5,329 bases of DNA from a bacterium (GTDB lineage: Bacteria > Desulfobacterota > GWC2-55-46 > S146-80 > JALXFI01): the NCBI GenBank assembly GCA_027069035.1, contig JALXFI010000261.1, positions 1 to 5,329 on the forward strand. Reading direction: 5' to 3'. Made by a program: the position numbers and the translations under genes. Shown here one piece after another: positions 5,075 through 5,329 of this stretch. Below the pieces are notes generated by a model that saw nothing but the letters and a program-made list of their open reading frames with translations, searched no databases and was not told where the DNA came from. How positions within the stretch are numbered: position 1 is the stretch's first letter; each line of letters starts with the position of its first letter.

Positions 5075-5329
5075 ATACTTTCGGTAGGGGTAATAACAGG
5101 CCTTCATGGTATAAGGGGTTACCTTAAACTTAAGCCATGGGGCACTGTAGAAGAAAAAAAGTGGAAAAAACTTTTACTGCGTAAAGGCGGTGTTGAGAGA
5201 GTTTTTGAGATTGAGGTTCTTAAGCCTTATAAGTCCTTTATTCTTGTAAAGTGTAAAGGTGTAGAGAAGAGGAGTGAGGAGTCTCTAAACCTTGTGGGTT
5301 CGGAGGTGTTCCTCACAAGTGAAGAGATA
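5075..5329 (+). CDS. rimM: Ribosome maturation factor RimM (3' end missing, start codon unclear)
   Basis: RimM binds ribosomal protein S19 and the 16S rRNA 3' domain during late 30S assembly. The visible 85 residues cover most of the N-terminal RimM beta-barrel domain. The motif VGVITGLHGIRGYLKLKP matches the family pattern VGxIxxxHGIxG, and a stretch like KCKGVEKRSEESLNLVGSEVF corresponds to the usual xFxGvxxreeAexLxGxxl region. The gene runs off the window; the C-terminal PRC-barrel domain is not visible. The frame is open from 5045, after TAG 5042-5044. It has no ATG, GTG or TTG before the motif; the next in-frame GTG is at 5294, far too late. ATA 5075 is given as the start because of its homologous position and the upstream AAGAGGG. 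Alternatively, GTG 5046 overlaps the khpA stop and would join this frame if a base is missing between 5046 and 5059. trmD would be expected next. Confidence 0.85.
   Translation, partial: MLSVGVITGLHGIRGYLKLKPWGTVEEKKWKKLLLRKGGVERVFEIEVLKPYKSFILVKCKGVEKRSEESLNLVGSEVFLTSEEI

Overview
The window holds two bacterial gene blocks on the + strand, separated by a roughly 320-base intergenic region. The first block (2-2737) concerns ferrous iron: feoB (its 5' end lies outside the window), an eight-cysteine small protein, and a DtxR-type metal-dependent regulator that carries a C-terminal FeoA/SH3-like domain. The three reading frames overlap (ATGA at 1933-1936, 14 bases at 2102-2115) and look like one translationally coupled operon. 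A likely reading is that FeoB imports Fe(II) across the inner membrane and the DtxR-FeoA protein senses intracellular metal and controls the operon. The small Cys-rich protein may handle or protect iron, but its function is unknown.

The intergenic region (2738-3060) contains an exact 80-base tandem duplication that begins inside the last codons of the dtxR gene. Each unit has a short inverted repeat and an internal hairpin, like a small non-coding REP- or MITE-type element. Downstream lie a separate imperfect hairpin, an exact 14-base AT-rich tandem repeat, and a good sigma-70 type promoter that faces ffh.

The second block (3061 to the window end) is the widespread housekeeping cluster ffh - rpsP - khpA - rimM: the SRP GTPase, ribosomal protein S16, a KH-domain RNA-binding protein and the 16S rRNA processing factor RimM (cut by the window end). 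trmD and rplS would be expected next. The oddity here is rimM: its frame is clearly open and its N-terminal family motif is intact, but no ATG, GTG or TTG is available in frame before that motif.

The organism is a bacterium with moderate-to-low G+C. It uses strong AGGAGG-type ribosome binding sites in places and a TTG start for rpsP. The feoB / Cys-rich protein / DtxR-FeoA arrangement and the protein flavour suggest an anaerobic or microaerophilic lineage such as Nitrospirota, Desulfobacterota or a related uncultured phylum. This placement is an impression from family resemblance, not a proof. No tRNA, rRNA, CRISPR array, transposase gene or phage gene was seen. I found no convincing wholly new system; the best leads are the rimM start, the tandem element, the Cys-rich protein and the unusual regulator.
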